Shown: positions 22,797 through 30,633 of the stretch, one piece after another
Position numbering within the stretch: position 1 is the stretch's first letter
How the letters are laid out: the number at the start of each line of letters is the position of its first letter
NCBI RefSeq assembly: GCF_000733295.1
Contig: NZ_JPMI01000094.1
Location: 1 to 42,373, forward strand
Reading direction: 5' to 3'
Source of the DNA: Archangium violaceum Cb vi76
GTDB lineage: Bacteria > Myxococcota > Myxococcia > Myxococcales > Myxococcaceae
DNA: 42,373 nucleotides
The notes under the pieces: generated by a model
Told to the model about the DNA's origin: nothing
Seen by the model: only the letters and a program-made list of their open reading frames with translations
Database searches by the model: none
Program-made: the position numbers and the translations under genes

Positions 22797-24146
22797 TTAT
22801 TCCTCTCTCCAATACAGGAGCTTGCCGAGCCCGTCGTCGAGCCGGACCACGGCGGTAATCGTCTTCTGGACCGACCCCGCCTCTCCCACGGACTTGATGC
22901 TGAAGGTGTTGCTCTTGTCGCCCAGCAGGCGGTTGCCGGCCACGTTGGCCTTGAGCTGGGGATTGACGGCGATTCCCGCGCCCTCGATGGCGGTCACGAA
23001 GTCCGCCACACCCATGCCGAAGAAGCTGAAGGCCCGCGCCGCGCGGATGCGGGAGATGAGCTCCTGGACGAACACCGGATCCCTCAACCGGGGGTCCGGC
23101 CGAGCGGGGTCCGCCGCCGACAGGATGGCCATGTACATCATCATGGGATCATCCGTGTTGACGTTGGGCTTGGAATTGACGTCCGGGTACACCGTGAGGC
23201 GATCCCGGAATGCGGCCATGAAGCGGTCGTTCACCCCATGCACCCGGTACAGCTCGTCCATGCTGTCGAAGCGCGCGTTCTTCGACTCGTAGCGGGGATC
23301 GAAACGGCTGTAGGGCCCGTTTTCATCCGAGAAACCGGCGGCGAAGGGGCTGACGGCGTTGTTGGGGTCGAAAGCGGACTGCGTCTTGTCCTCGTCCACC
23401 CAGTCCTTGATGGCGATGATGACGTCCTGCGGCAGCACGCGCACGCCGTTGGCGTCCTCCTTCGAGAACAGGAACTCGAAGCGCTTGTCGCTCATCAGGT
23501 CCATCAACCGCATCGCGGTGGGCAGCGCGTCACCCGTGCCCGCGTTGAGGCGGTGCAGGTTGAGCTTCTCCTCCTCGTCCTGGATGGTGGCGAGGAAGCA
23601 GCCCGAGAAGCCGCCGAAGGAGCGCCGGGAGGGACCCAGGGACAGCTCTCCCGTCCCCTTGTCGTCCTCGTCGGAGAGCGGGGGCAGGGCGGGGGCGTCG
23701 TCCTCCTCCTCGTCCAGGAGGCCACCCCCGGTGGTCAGGCCCTTGAGCATGTGGCAGTCCACACGCGCCAGCTTCCACAGCTGGATGTTGAGCGAGGAGG
23801 CCGGCTGCTGTCCGCCCGCGGCTCCGCCACCGCCGCCCGTGAGCTGGGAGAGCATCCCGCCGATGTTGGGGATGGGTGTCTGGTCCACCTGCTTCTGGAA
23901 GCGCAGCAGCAGGCGGGAGAGCGCCACGCCGGAGCGGGCCATGTACATGGCCTGCACCTCGTCGCGCTGGTTGGCCGCCAGCTGAAGGTCCACGCGGGTG
24001 TTGTAGGCGAACTCCGTGGCCACGACGGTGAGGATGGTGATGGCCACCACGGCGATGATGAGCGCCACGCCGCGCCGGCGGCGGTTTCCCCGGGCATCGC
24101 GGCGGGCGCCTGCCGGCCGGGCCTCTGTGTGGTTGGGGCTCGTCAT
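22797..24146 (-). CDS. gspK: Minor pseudopilin GspK
   Basis: A 449-aa large minor pseudopilin that caps the pseudopilus tip. The leader ends at Gly26 in NRRRRGVALIIAVVAITIL; as is usual for GspK, the Glu5 found in other pseudopilins is missing. A hydrophobic helix (27-45) is followed by a globular domain with the GspK signature of paired acidic calcium-binding-like segments (DWVDEDKTQSAFDPNN) and a C-terminal SAM-like region. Residues about 98-165 hold a Gly-rich tract and a very acidic tract (EEEDD ... SDEDDKGTGE) that lengthen it beyond the usual 300-330 aa. One base separates it from gspJ. Confidence 0.93.
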   Translation of the reverse strand: MTSPNHTEARPAGARRDARGNRRRRGVALIIAVVAITILTVVATEFAYNTRVDLQLAANQRDEVQAMYMARSGVALSRLLLRFQKQVDQTPIPNIGGMLSQLTGGGGGAAGGQQPASSLNIQLWKLARVDCHMLKGLTTGGGLLDEEEDDAPALPPLSDEDDKGTGELSLGPSRRSFGGFSGCFLATIQDEEEKLNLHRLNAGTGDALPTAMRLMDLMSDKRFEFLFSKEDANGVRVLPQDVIIAIKDWVDEDKTQSAFDPNNAVSPFAAGFSDENGPYSRFDPRYESKNARFDSMDELYRVHGVNDRFMAAFRDRLTVYPDVNSKPNVNTDDPMMMYMAILSAADPARPDPRLRDPVFVQELISRIRAARAFSFFGMGVADFVTAIEGAGIAVNPQLKANVAGNRLLGDKSNTFSIKSVGEAGSVQKTITAVVRLDDGLGKLLYWREE

Positions 24147-24147
24147 C

Positions 24148-24822
24148 TCAGTACCTGGGTAGCTCCGTGTTGAGCATCACACGGGTCTGGGTGGTGTAGC
24201 GCGTCTCCTTGCCATTCTCGTCGAGCGCTACCAGGGTGATACGAACACGCGTGGGCAGCTTGGATTTCAGCTCCGTGCGGCGCGTATCCCACTCGTCCTC
24301 CCACTCCTTCCGCTCGGAGTCCCAGTAGGCGAACTCCAGCTTCTTCACTCCCTCGAAGAGCACGTCCGAGGTTCCGCCCCGTTCCATCCGGCCTTCAACA
24401 TTCGGATTCACCCGGCGCATCAGATCCATGCGGCCGTTGGCCCCTCGCTCCGAGGACGTCTGGACGGAGTACTCCACGATCGCCTGGTCGGACTCCTTGG
24501 CGTCCGTGTACAGACGCTGGTGGGCGAAGGTGGTGATCGTCAGCTGATCCTCCTCGCCGATGAAGTTGCTGGGCCGGTCGTTCTGGTCGCGGTAGCGCTG
24601 CGCGTCGTAGCGGTCGCTCACGTACGCGGAGCCGATCTCCCGCGCCATGCGGTTCATGGCCGCGCGCAGCATGCGGTAGTGGTCCGCCTCGCCCTCCACC
24701 ACTTCCTTGGCGTGGAAGCCCGTCTGGAAGGCCATGCCCACCATGGCGCCCATCAGGGCGGTGATGGCCACGGCGATCATGATCTCCATCAGCGTGAAGC
24801 CACGGCGCATGGAGCGCTTCAT
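24148..24822 (-). CDS. gspJ: Minor pseudopilin GspJ
   Basis: A 224-aa pseudopilin. The prepilin-peptidase site is RRG8-FTLME, with the processed N-terminal Phe and Glu5, followed by a hydrophobic helix (IMIAVAITALMGAMVGMAF). The globular part contains REIGSAYVSDRYD and LKSKLPTRVRITLVALDENGK, typical of GspJ. GspJ joins GspI and GspK in the tip complex. The start at 24822 overlaps the gspI stop as ATGA; the longer open frame upstream is a shadow of gspI. Confidence 0.93.
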   Translation of the reverse strand: MKRSMRRGFTLMEIMIAVAITALMGAMVGMAFQTGFHAKEVVEGEADHYRMLRAAMNRMAREIGSAYVSDRYDAQRYRDQNDRPSNFIGEEDQLTITTFAHQRLYTDAKESDQAIVEYSVQTSSERGANGRMDLMRRVNPNVEGRMERGGTSDVLFEGVKKLEFAYWDSERKEWEDEWDTRRTELKSKLPTRVRITLVALDENGKETRYTTQTRVMLNTELPRY

Positions 24823-25646
24823 CGCACGCCTCCCCGGATTCCACCGAGCGGGTTGCCGCCATTGCGCTGCTGCAGCCAGTCCGAGCGCCGCATCAGTGGC
24901 TGCCCCGTCTGGGGGTTCACCATCCCGCTGGGGCCGGGCACGCCCTGGACGATCATGCCGCTGGCGGGGTCCACCCACTGGTTGGCGGTCTCCGCGGGCT
25001 GCTGGCCGTTCTGGGGGCTGAAGCCGCCGTTGCGGTCCGAGCCGGGCCCCAGCGACACCACGTGGGTGACGAGGTCCAGGCTCTCCACCTGGGTGCCTTC
25101 CCTCCAGTAGACGGTGAGGTGCACCTCGCGGACCGTCTGGGTGATCTGCTGCACCATCTGCGTGAACATGGGCTGGGCCATGCCCATCGCCGCGCCCGCC
25201 ATGGGGTTGCTGGTGCTCTGCGAGGGGCCGCTCTGGCCGTCCTTGCCCCCGGCCGCGCCGCCGCCACCGAACATGGCGGCCAGGCCGCCCATGTCTCCGC
25301 CCTCGCCGATGGGCAGGTTGAAGATGGCGCCGATGAGCTGCTCGGGGGACACGCCGTCCGTCTGCGGGGCGATGATCTTCGCCCGCCACTTGTAGTTGTC
25401 CCAACCCTCCTGGGAGAAGTCGCCGGTCTCCTCGTCGTCGTCGTTGGAGAAGCCCTCGTCGTAGAGCTTCTGCTCCAGGTCCGTCATCTTCGAGCGGGCC
25501 AGGAGCGTGGCCACGGTGAGCTTCTTGGCGTAGGCGTGGTTGGAGACCGCGCCGGAGTTGATGTCGAAGATGGCCATCAGCGCCAGCGCCAGGATGGCGA
25601 GCGCCACCACCGTCTCCAACAGGGTGAAGCCACGGGAGCGTCTCAT
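24819..25646 (-). CDS. gspI: Minor pseudopilin GspI, extended
   Basis: The N-terminus is a standard pseudopilin: SRG6-FTLLETVVALAILALALMAIFD, then SGAVSNHAYAKKLTVATLLARSKM typical of GspI. At 275 aa it is about twice the usual 120-130 aa. The extra length is an inserted Gly/Met/Gln-rich segment (about 115-165, GEGGDMGGLAAMFGGGGAAGG) before the conserved VREVHLTVYWREG strand, and a Pro/Gln/Gly-rich tail after about residue 205. Both look disordered. ATGA overlaps with gspH upstream and gspJ downstream. Confidence 0.92.
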   Translation of the reverse strand: MRRSRGFTLLETVVALAILALALMAIFDINSGAVSNHAYAKKLTVATLLARSKMTDLEQKLYDEGFSNDDDEETGDFSQEGWDNYKWRAKIIAPQTDGVSPEQLIGAIFNLPIGEGGDMGGLAAMFGGGGAAGGKDGQSGPSQSTSNPMAGAAMGMAQPMFTQMVQQITQTVREVHLTVYWREGTQVESLDLVTHVVSLGPGSDRNGGFSPQNGQQPAETANQWVDPASGMIVQGVPGPSGMVNPQTGQPLMRRSDWLQQRNGGNPLGGIRGGVR

Positions 25647-26371
25647 GACTTGGGCACCTCCAGCGCCTCGCCGGCGATCTCCACCTTACCCGTCAGCGGC
25701 GACACGACGAGCGTCCAGACATTGTCACCCTGGCGCACGTAGACCTGGGCCTTCTCGGTGAAGCCCTGGGGGAAGAAGTAGAGGTAGGCCGCGCCCTTCT
25801 CGGCGGGCTCGCGCTGGTGGCGCGTCCACACGGAGAGGGAGACACCGGCGGGCAGCTCGCGGGGCCGGACTTCCTCGGCGGTGTACTCGGAGAAGCGCGC
25901 GGCGTTCTCCACGCGGCTCTCCTCCTGGGCGAGGATCTCGTCCAGGCCGGGCAGGTCGTCGCTGCCCCGGGTGAAGTTGCGGCGCGGATCGCTCCGCGTC
26001 TGGCCGCGCTTCGCGTCCTCGCGCGCGCGGCTCTCCTCTTTCAGCATGTCGTCGCGGTCGCGCGAGGTGGTGACGTTGCCCGCGGCGCACTCGGCGCGGT
26101 AGCGGGTGATGCCTTCCTCGTCCTTGGGGTCGGCCAGATCGAAGGTGAGCCGGCACGTCTTCCCGCTGAGCGCGGCGGTGTCGTAGAGCGAGCGGATGAC
26201 GCCGGCCAGCTCGGCGGCGGATGCCTTGGCCTTGGCGCCGGTGATGGAGCCGATGGAGATGGTGACGGCGGCGAACAACACCGCGGCGATACCGATCGCG
26301 ATGGACACCTCGATGAGGGTCAATCCGCGCTCCCGGGCCCTGCGCCGCGCGATGCTTCCCTGTCCGTTCAT
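25643..26371 (-). CDS. gspH: Minor pseudopilin GspH
   Basis: A 242-aa pseudopilin with cleavage site RERG16-LTLIEVSIAIGIAAVLFAAVTI. The globular part has SLYDTAALSGKTCRLTFDL and, near the end, AYLYFFPQGFTEKAQVYVRQGDNVWTLVVSPLTG, matching GspH. A charged insert rich in Arg, Glu and Asp (about 103-165) makes it longer than the usual 150-190 aa. GspH sits between the major shaft subunit and the tip. It overlaps gspI by 4 bases and the GspG-like gene by 4 bases. Confidence 0.9.
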   Translation of the reverse strand: MNGQGSIARRRARERGLTLIEVSIAIGIAAVLFAAVTISIGSITGAKAKASAAELAGVIRSLYDTAALSGKTCRLTFDLADPKDEEGITRYRAECAAGNVTTSRDRDDMLKEESRAREDAKRGQTRSDPRRNFTRGSDDLPGLDEILAQEESRVENAARFSEYTAEEVRPRELPAGVSLSVWTRHQREPAEKGAAYLYFFPQGFTEKAQVYVRQGDNVWTLVVSPLTGKVEIAGEALEVPKS

Positions 26372-26850
26372 TGCGCTCCCCCCTTCGCCGCCTCCTGCTG
26401 CTGAGGCGTCCCGACGATGGCGTTGTTCAGCACGCCTCCGCTGATGAGGTCCGAGGCGTCGCCGGTGCCGCCAGGCACCCCGTCCGAGCCGTAGGACACG
26501 ATGTAGCCCTTGCCCTGATCCGACATCCGGTACTGATACGGGCGCCCCCAGGGATCGTTGGGGACCTCCTTGAGGAGGCCCACCTGCAGGAGCGGATAGA
26601 AGTTCTCCGCCTGCGCGGGGAAGCGCCCGGTGATGCGGTGGTAGGACTTGAAGTAGCCCTCCAGCCCGCGGATCTCCGCCCGGGCCTGGCGCTGCAGGGG
26701 GCTGAGCGTCTTGTCGAAGGTGAGGCTGGCGATGCCGAAGGCCCCCGCCGTGGCCAGGACGATGACGGCGGCGACCAGGAGCCGCCCCACGCGGGACGGA
26801 CGCGCCGTCTCTTCTGCTTGCTGCTGCGTGGGGGCGTGCTCGAGGGTCAT
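26368..26850 (-). CDS. GspG-like protein lacking a prepilin cleavage motif
   Basis: A 160-aa protein whose periplasmic half is clearly GspG-like: LEGYFKSYHRITGRFPAQAENFYPLL, then VPNDPWGRPYQYR, YIVSYGSDGVPGGTGDASD. The N-terminal half differs: after a polar region there is SRVGRLLVAAVIVLATAGAFGIASLTF, a membrane helix without the G-F/M-T-L-x-E prepilin site. Without that site it should not be processed by GspO nor assemble as a normal shaft subunit. A role as a membrane-anchored assembly or regulatory partner of GspG is inference. I chose ATG 26850 (MTLEHAPTQQ), 28 bases after the gspG stop. The frame is open to 26898, but that would overlap gspG. Confidence 0.85.
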   Translation of the reverse strand: MTLEHAPTQQQAEETARPSRVGRLLVAAVIVLATAGAFGIASLTFDKTLSPLQRQARAEIRGLEGYFKSYHRITGRFPAQAENFYPLLQVGLLKEVPNDPWGRPYQYRMSDQGKGYIVSYGSDGVPGGTGDASDLISGGVLNNAIVGTPQQQEAAKGGAQ

Positions 26851-26878
26851 GGTGTCTTCTCGTTGCTTGGAGGGTCGG

Positions 26879-27289
26879 CTACTTCTTGGCCGTGTCACGC
26901 GAGGAGATGTCCGCGTCGGGACCCTCGCCGCCCTGCGTGCCGTCGGCGCCGTAGGACATGAGGACGGGCTTTCCGCCCTCGTTCATGTACACGTACTCGT
27001 TGCCCCAGGGATCCGTGGGGACCTTCTCCAGGTTCTGCGTGTCCACCAGCGCCTTCAGGCCGGTGCCCGTGTCGGGGTACTTGCCCTTCTTCGTGTAGTA
27101 GAGCTTCAGGGCGTTGTGGATGTTGGCGATGTCCAGCCGGGCCGTGTCCTGCTTGGCCTCGTCCAGCTTGGGAATCACCGCCACGCCCACGGCGGCCATG
27201 ATGAGACCGAGGATGGTGATCACCACCATGATCTCGATGAGGGTCATGCCGCGGCGGCGGCGCTGCTGCTTCGTCTTCTTGTCGCTCAT
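26879..27289 (-). CDS. gspG: Major pseudopilin GspG
   Basis: Main shaft subunit of the pseudopilus, 136 aa. Prepilin site RRRRG14-MTLIEIMVVITILGLIMAAVGVAV with Glu5. The conserved C-terminal part reads YPDTGTGLKALV, VPTDPWGNEYVY and LMSYGADGTQGGEGPDADISS, which includes the calcium-binding loop. The GAGAGGA site lies 6 bases before ATG 27289, which decides against the in-frame ATG at 27295 (no spacing). It follows the 56-aa membrane-protein gene by 40 bases. Confidence 0.95.
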   Translation of the reverse strand: MSDKKTKQQRRRRGMTLIEIMVVITILGLIMAAVGVAVIPKLDEAKQDTARLDIANIHNALKLYYTKKGKYPDTGTGLKALVDTQNLEKVPTDPWGNEYVYMNEGGKPVLMSYGADGTQGGEGPDADISSRDTAKK

Positions 27290-27329
27290 GGTCATTCCTC
27301 TCGTGACTTTTCGGCAAGCCACCGGGCCG

Positions 27330-27500
27330 TTATCGGGTCGTCTCTGTCAAAATGTCGTGCGGCTGGGAGGCGCCGCCGGCCGTACGGGCCTTGGAGTCGG
27401 AGGCGTACAGGGCCACCCCCACGGTGAGCAGCGCCGCCGTCAAGGCGAGCAGCGCCACGAGGGTGACGCGCTGGATCCACCGGTCGAGCGTGTTGTTCAT
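27330..27500 (-). CDS. 56-aa single-pass membrane protein inside the T2SS operon
   Basis: A short gene between gspF and gspG. Reading the minus strand from ATG 27500 gives 56 codons and TAA at 27330-27332. The protein begins MNNTLDRWIQR, has one strongly hydrophobic helix at about residues 12-32 (VTLVALLALTAALLTVGVALY), and a polar 24-residue tail. The start has a perfect GGAGG site (27508-27512) 7 bases upstream, and the gene fits the gap with 13 bases to gspF and 40 to gspG. Codon use is GC3-rich like its neighbours except for the last few codons. I do not recognise a family. By position it may be a small subunit or assembly factor of the inner-membrane platform. Confidence 0.75.
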   Translation of the reverse strand: MNNTLDRWIQRVTLVALLALTAALLTVGVALYASDSKARTAGGASQPHDILTETTR

Positions 27501-27513
27501 CGCGATGCCTCCG

Positions 27514-28770
27514 TTACCGGATGGCCGAGTTCACCTGCAGAATCGGCATCAGGACCGAGAAGGCCACGAATGCAATGATTACGCCCATGAACACGGTGAG
27601 CAGCGGCTCGAGCATGGAGGTGAGGGCGCCGATGCGCACGTTCACCTGGTTCTCGTAGCTGTCCGCCACCGACAGGAGCATGTCCTCCAGCTGTCCGGAG
27701 CGCTCTCCGATGGCGATCATGTGGTACACGAGCGGGGGGAACTCGCCGGAGCGCTTGATGGGCGTGGCGATGCTCTCACCCTCGCGGATGGCGTCGCGGG
27801 CCTTCTCCACCACGTCCGCCAGGATGGAGTTGGTGATGACGGCCCGGGTGATGTCCATGGCCGTCAGCAGGGGCACGCCACTCTTGAGGAGCGTGGCCAG
27901 CGTGCGGGCGAAGCGCGAGATGGCCAGCAGGCGCAGCAGGCTGCCGAAGATGGGCGCCTTCAGGGCGAAGCGATCCCACACCGGCCTCCCCTTGGGGCTG
28001 CGGAAGTACGTGACGGACGAGAAGATGATGGCCGCGATGAGCGGGAAGATGATGAACCACCAGTCCCGCAGGAAGTTGCTGCCCCAGATGAGCATGCGGG
28101 TGGTGATGGGCAGGGTGGCCTTCATCGTGGTGAAGATCTTCGTGACCTTCGGGATGACCACCACCATCAGCATGGTGAGGATGCCGGCGCCCACCAGCAT
28201 CATGATGGCGGGGTAGGTCATCGTGCCGATGATCTTCTGCTGGAGCTTGGACTGGCTCTCGGTGAAGTCGGCCAGACGCAGCAGCACGGCATCGAGCGCG
28301 CCCGAGTGCTCGCCGGCGCGAATCATGTTCACGTAGAGCGAGCCGAAGACCTTCTGGTGCACGGCGAGCGCGTCCGCCAGGGAGGCGCCCTCGTTCACGC
28401 GGCTCTTCACCTCGGAGAGGATGATCTTCAGCCGCTCCTTCTCCACCTGGTCCACCAGGGCGGAGAGGGACTCGACGAGCGTCACGCCGGCGCCCAGCAG
28501 GGTGGCCAGCTGGCGCGTGGTGATGGCGATGTCGTCGGTGGTGATACGGCCGCGGGCCATCTTGCCGAAGTTGACCTCGCGGTCCGCCGAGGCCGCGTTG
28601 GCGCCCTTGCGCACGGCGGCACGGCCGCCCTCGGCCTGGCCGAGGACTTCCGTGAGGAACTTGCCGTCCTTGCGCAGCTGCGAGCGCAAGGTCTTCGGCG
28701 AGTCCGCTTCCAGCATTCCACGGATGGGTTTTCCGGCCTGATCAAGGGCCTTGTACTCGAAGACTGGCAT
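27514..28770 (-). CDS. gspF: T2SS inner-membrane platform protein GspF
   Basis: A 418-aa polytopic protein with two T2SSF domains (TRQLATLLGAGVTLVESLSAL near 85-105; SRFARTLATLLKSGVPLLTAMDI near 285-310) and three membrane helices: about 187-207, 235-255 and near the C-terminus (LLTVFMGVIIAFVAFSVLMPI). It is the core of the platform that couples GspE ATP hydrolysis to pseudopilus growth. The start MPVFEYKALD at 28770 matches family N-termini; an open frame extends to 28800 but would enter the intercistronic hairpin. Confidence 0.95.
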   Translation of the reverse strand: MPVFEYKALDQAGKPIRGMLEADSPKTLRSQLRKDGKFLTEVLGQAEGGRAAVRKGANAASADREVNFGKMARGRITTDDIAITTRQLATLLGAGVTLVESLSALVDQVEKERLKIILSEVKSRVNEGASLADALAVHQKVFGSLYVNMIRAGEHSGALDAVLLRLADFTESQSKLQQKIIGTMTYPAIMMLVGAGILTMLMVVVIPKVTKIFTTMKATLPITTRMLIWGSNFLRDWWFIIFPLIAAIIFSSVTYFRSPKGRPVWDRFALKAPIFGSLLRLLAISRFARTLATLLKSGVPLLTAMDITRAVITNSILADVVEKARDAIREGESIATPIKRSGEFPPLVYHMIAIGERSGQLEDMLLSVADSYENQVNVRIGALTSMLEPLLTVFMGVIIAFVAFSVLMPILQVNSAIR

Positions 28771-28785
28771 GGTGGGTCGCGGAGT

Positions 28786-28830
28786 AAAACCGCGCCCCAT
28801 GCCTTTCCCTTCCGGGAGAGGTGGGGCGCG
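28786..28830 (-). promoter_or_regulatory. Hairpin with U-run between gspE and gspF
   Basis: CGCGCCCCA (28791-28799) pairs perfectly with TGGGGCGCG (28822-28830). Inside, CCTTTCCC pairs with GGGAGAGG with one mismatch, leaving a 4-base loop and a 2-base bulge. On the mRNA the stem is followed by G then UUUU (28789-28786). This looks like a partial terminator or a processing/stabilising hairpin that could set different levels for gspCDE and the downstream genes. Confidence 0.6.
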
Positions 28831-28836
28831 AGTCCT

Positions 28837-30630
28837 TTAGAGGTCTTCCTGCGTGATGCTGAGCACTTCGGCGATGGTGGTCTCGCCCAGGGCAATCTTG
28901 CGAGCGCCATCATCCAGCAGGGTGAGCATGCCGTGGCTCATGGCGGCCTTCTTGATGGTGGAGGCGTCCACGTTCTTCAGGGCCAGCTGGCGCACGGAGT
29001 CATCCACCAGCAGCAGCTCGTAGATGCCGGTCCGGCCCCGGTAGCCGTTCTGGTTGCACGAGGGGCAGCCGGCGGCCTTGTAGATCTTCTCCACCCCGTA
29101 GCGCTCCTTGAGGAGCGCCCGGTTGAGGGTGAGCTCCTTGAGCTCCTCGTCGGTGGGCGAGTACTGCACCCGGCAGTCCGGGCACACGCGGCGCACCAGA
29201 CGCTGGGCGAGCACCGCCGTGAGTGAGGAGGCGACGAGGAAGGGCTCCACGCCCATGTCCACCAGACGGGTGATGGCGCTGGCCGCGTCGTTGGTGTGCA
29301 CCGTGGAGAACACCAGGTGGCCCGTCAGCGACGCCTGGATGGCGATCTCCGCCGTCTCCTTGTCGCGGATTTCGCCGACCATGATGACGTCCGGATCCTG
29401 GCGGAGGAAGGAGCGCAGGCCCTGGGCGAAGGTGAGGCCGATCTTCGGGCTGATGGCCATCTGGCCAATGCCCTTGAGCTGGTACTCGACCGGATCCTCG
29501 ACGGTGAGGATGTTGAGGTCCGGGGTGTTGATGCGCGAGAGCGCGCCGTAGAGCGTGGTCGTCTTGCCGCTACCCGTGGGGCCCGTCACCAGGATGATGC
29601 CGTGCGGGCGGCGGATGACGTGCTCCATCTGCTCGAGCATCTTGGACGCCATGCCCAGCTCGGTCAGATCCAGCAGCGTGGTGTTCTTGTCCAGCAAGCG
29701 CATGACGATGCGCTCGCCGTAGGTGGTGGGGATGGTGGACAGACGGATGTCGATGTCGCGTCCGGCCAGCTTGATGCGGATGCGGCCGTCCTGGGGCAGG
29801 CGCTTCTCCGCGATGTTGAGCTGGCCCATCACCTTCACGCGGCCGATGATCGCGTTCTGGTAGCGCTTGGGCGGCTTGATGATCTCCTGCAGCACGCCGT
29901 CGACGCGGAAGCGCACCAGGAGCTCGCGCTCCATGGGCTCGATGTGGATATCGCTGGCGCGCTCCTTGGCGGCGCGGAAGAGCACGGAGTTGATGAGGCG
30001 GATGATGGGCGCCTCGTCACCCTCGTCGTTGAGCAGGTCCTTGACCTCCTCGATCTCCTGGGCGAGCGAGTCCAGATCCGTCGCATGGAGCTCGTCCACG
30101 AGCTGCTCGGCCTCGTTGGTGGCGCGGTCGTAGACGCTGTTGATGGCGTCCACGATGGTGGAGGCGAGCGCGATGCGCGGTTGGATGTCCCGGCCCAGCA
30201 GCATGCGCGCATGGTCCAACACGGTGGTGTCCAGCGGATCCGCCACCGCCAGGGCCACCGCGTCCCCGTCCACGGACAGGGGGAGGATGCGCGCCTGCTT
30301 GGCGAAGTTGATGGGCATCCGCTTGATCAGCTCGGCGTCCACCTCCTCCAGGAAGATGCGCGCCAGGTAGGGCAGATCGAGCTGGAGGCCGAGCGCCTTG
30401 GCCACGTCCTCCTCGCCGAGGACCTTCATGCCCACCAGGACTTCCCCCAGCCGGCCGCCCTTCTCGGCCTGGAGCTGGAGCGCCTCCTGCAGCTTGTCCT
30501 CCGTGAGGCCACTGGTGTGGCGGAGGATCTCTCCCAGGGGCCGGCCGCACAGGAAGGCGGGGCCGTGGGAGACGACCTGGGTGGCGGCGTCGGCGGGCTT
30601 GGCGAGTGGGGCGTCAGCGAGCAGGCTCAT
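28837..30630 (-). CDS. gspE: T2SS cytoplasmic ATPase GspE
   Basis: A 597-aa secretion ATPase that powers pseudopilus assembly. N-terminal N1E/MshEN-type domains cover about 30-170 (LGEVLVGMKVLGEEDVAKALGLQLDLPYL). The catalytic domain has Walker A GPTGSGKTT (350-358), the Asp box (LNILTVEDPVEY), Walker B DPDVIMVGEIRD (412-423) and the His box (STVHTND). The zinc-binding tetracysteine is present as C483-x2-C486 and C522-x2-C525. The start codon lies 3 bases after the gspD stop, with GAGAG upstream. Confidence 0.96.
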   Translation of the reverse strand: MSLLADAPLAKPADAATQVVSHGPAFLCGRPLGEILRHTSGLTEDKLQEALQLQAEKGGRLGEVLVGMKVLGEEDVAKALGLQLDLPYLARIFLEEVDAELIKRMPINFAKQARILPLSVDGDAVALAVADPLDTTVLDHARMLLGRDIQPRIALASTIVDAINSVYDRATNEAEQLVDELHATDLDSLAQEIEEVKDLLNDEGDEAPIIRLINSVLFRAAKERASDIHIEPMERELLVRFRVDGVLQEIIKPPKRYQNAIIGRVKVMGQLNIAEKRLPQDGRIRIKLAGRDIDIRLSTIPTTYGERIVMRLLDKNTTLLDLTELGMASKMLEQMEHVIRRPHGIILVTGPTGSGKTTTLYGALSRINTPDLNILTVEDPVEYQLKGIGQMAISPKIGLTFAQGLRSFLRQDPDVIMVGEIRDKETAEIAIQASLTGHLVFSTVHTNDAASAITRLVDMGVEPFLVASSLTAVLAQRLVRRVCPDCRVQYSPTDEELKELTLNRALLKERYGVEKIYKAAGCPSCNQNGYRGRTGIYELLLVDDSVRQLALKNVDASTIKKAAMSHGMLTLLDDGARKIALGETTIAEVLSITQEDL

Positions 30631-30633
30631 GTT

